A stretch of 64,000 nucleotides of DNA, from positions 62,001 through 126,000 of the forward strand of contig CAVRMF010000011.1 of assembly GCA_963721905.1 (NCBI GenBank), read 5' to 3'. The translations under genes were made by a program, and so were the position numbers. Origin of the DNA: Roseiarcus sp963721905 (GTDB taxonomy: Bacteria > Pseudomonadota > Alphaproteobacteria > Rhizobiales > Beijerinckiaceae). Below are positions 63,148 through 64,000 of the stretch, piece by piece. The stretch's first letter is position 1. Each line of letters opens with the position of its first letter. A model generated the notes under the pieces. The model did no database searches. It was not told the DNA's origin and was given only the letters and a program-made list of their open reading frames with translations.

Positions 63148-64000
63148 AAGGAATTCCTGAGGCCCTCGGCGGGATCGCCTTGCCGATGAAGCCGGCGAGC
63201 AGCACGACGGTCAGCACGTAGGGCAAGGCCTCGATCGCCTGCACGGGAACCGGTCCGATCACGGGAAGCTCGACGCCCTGCAGGCGGGTCGCCAAGGCAT
63301 CGAGGAAGCCGAACAGCAGGCATGTCGCCAACGCCGGCCAGGGCCGCCATTTGGCGAAGACGAGCGCGGCGAGCGCAATGAAGCCCTTGCCGGCGCTCAT
63401 ATGCGGCTGAAAATAGGCAGCCTGCGCGAGCGAGAGATAGACGCCGGATAGCCCGACCAGCACACCGCAGATGATCACCGCGCTGTATCGCAATCCGCGC
63501 ACGGAAATGCCGGCCGTATCGACGGCCGCCGGATTCTCGCCAACCGCGCGCAGGCGCAGACCGAAACGCGTGCTGTACAGCGCCCAATAGGTCAGCGGCA
63601 CCAGCGCGAAAGCGGCGTAAGTGACGATGTCGTGGCCAGATATCAAATGGCGGTAGATCGAGCCCAGGATCGGGACGGCGCCGAAGCTTTCGGCGAAGGG
63701 AAGGGTGATCGGGTTGAACAGCGCCGTGTCGGGCAGTTCGGGCGTGCGCCCGCCCTGCGACCAGATGGCGTTGCCGATCAACGCCGTCAGGCCGTCGGCG
63801 ACCATGTTGATCGCGGTGCCCGAAACGATCTGGTTGGCGCGCTGATCGATCGAGGCGTAGCCATGAACGAGAGAGGCGACGACCGTTGCAGCCACGCCCG
63901 CGAGCAGCCCCATCCAAGCGCTGCCGGTGAAGGTAGCGAACGCCGCGCCTGCGAAGGCGCCGACCAGCATCTTGCCTTCAAGGCCGATGTCGACGACGCC
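63131..64000 (-). CDS. Nucleoside/sugar ABC transporter permease (partial, runs off window)
   Basis: At least 289 residues of an RbsC-related permease of the BmpA/NupQ-type nucleoside importers. About eight helices are visible, and the segments VVDIGLEGKMLVGAFAGAAF (at the edge), NQIVSGTAINMVADGLTALI, GLRLRAVGENPAAVDTAGIS and LAALVFAKWRPWPALATCLL are typical. The 5' end is outside the window. Its overlap with cdd shows that nucleoside uptake and salvage are one operon. Confidence 0.9.
   Translation of the reverse strand, partial: GVVDIGLEGKMLVGAFAGAAFATFTGSAWMGLLAGVAATVVASLVHGYASIDQRANQIVSGTAINMVADGLTALIGNAIWSQGGRTPELPDTALFNPITLPFAESFGAVPILGSIYRHLISGHDIVTYAAFALVPLTYWALYSTRFGLRLRAVGENPAAVDTAGISVRGLRYSAVIICGVLVGLSGVYLSLAQAAYFQPHMSAGKGFIALAALVFAKWRPWPALATCLLFGFLDALATRLQGVELPVIGPVPVQAIEALPYVLTVVLLAGFIGKAIPPRASGIPYVKER

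Overview
The window is high-GC, densely coded DNA from an alphaproteobacterium, most likely a member of the Hyphomicrobiales (Rhizobiales). The reasons are the Rhizobium-type rhamnose locus (rhaR, rhaSTPQ, rhaU, rhaK, rhaDI), the molybdenum NAD-linked formate dehydrogenase operon fdsGBA-fdhD-fdsD, the large fused symporter/hybrid histidine kinase, and several interspersed palindromic repeats of the kind common in that order. The formate dehydrogenase fits a methylotrophic or facultatively C1-using lifestyle but does not prove it. The species cannot be named from the sequence alone. No tRNA, rRNA or CRISPR array was seen.

Layout. 1-1.9 kb: two short-chain dehydrogenases (one cut by the window edge) and a DUF1003 membrane protein. 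2-13.1 kb: the complete L-rhamnose uptake and catabolism locus. A leftward operon holds the DeoR regulator, ABC ATPase, two permeases, binding protein, mutarotase and kinase; a divergent rightward pair holds the aldolase/dehydrogenase and the isomerase. A clear sigma70-type promoter and candidate operators lie between them. 13.3-16.5 kb: small hypotheticals and an FUSC-type exporter. 16.5-23.5 kb: the formate dehydrogenase operon with a LysR regulator and a palindromic operator candidate. 23.6-28.5 kb: SCO1-type copper protein, leuD and the symporter-kinase. 28.6-34.6 kb: a mobile-element island with two IS66-family elements flanking one lone Wzz-type chain-length protein. 34.6-41.2 kb: HugZ, hydrolase, exported PCMT-like methyltransferase, MAPEG, epimerase, DUF1344, DUF4105 and TetR genes. 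41.3-45.2 kb: a TetR-controlled three-gene operon (SDR, saccharopine dehydrogenase-like reductase, acyl-CoA synthetase). 45.5-51 kb: zwf, GNAT, a desaturase coupled to a signal-less PhnD-like protein, then a truncated tetR next to a frameshifted zapE. 51.2-58.5 kb: polA, a beta-propeller protein, peroxiredoxin, hydrolase and RidA. 58.6-64 kb: a His-rich YqjI-like PadR regulator and a leftward nucleoside-salvage operon (permease, cdd, punA, deoA, ghrA-like).

How the genes work together. L-rhamnose is imported by RhaSTPQ, brought to the right anomer by RhaU, isomerised by RhaI, phosphorylated by RhaK, and cleaved and oxidised by RhaD. FdsGBA with FdsD and FdhD oxidises formate to CO2 and yields NADH. 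The nucleoside permease, Cdd, PunA and DeoA would salvage nucleosides, although deoA as read here carries a frameshift.

The most notable observations are: (i) DNA polymerase I has replaced three of four metal-ligand residues of its 3'-5' proofreading site; (ii) single-base frameshifts occur in at least five genes (DUF6790, tnpA, zapE, ghrA, deoA), which means either indel errors in the assembly or real decay; (iii) a 14-bp perfect inverted repeat marks the promoter of an uncharacterised three-enzyme operon; (iv) a desaturase is translationally coupled to a cytoplasmic PhnD-like protein that has no transporter.
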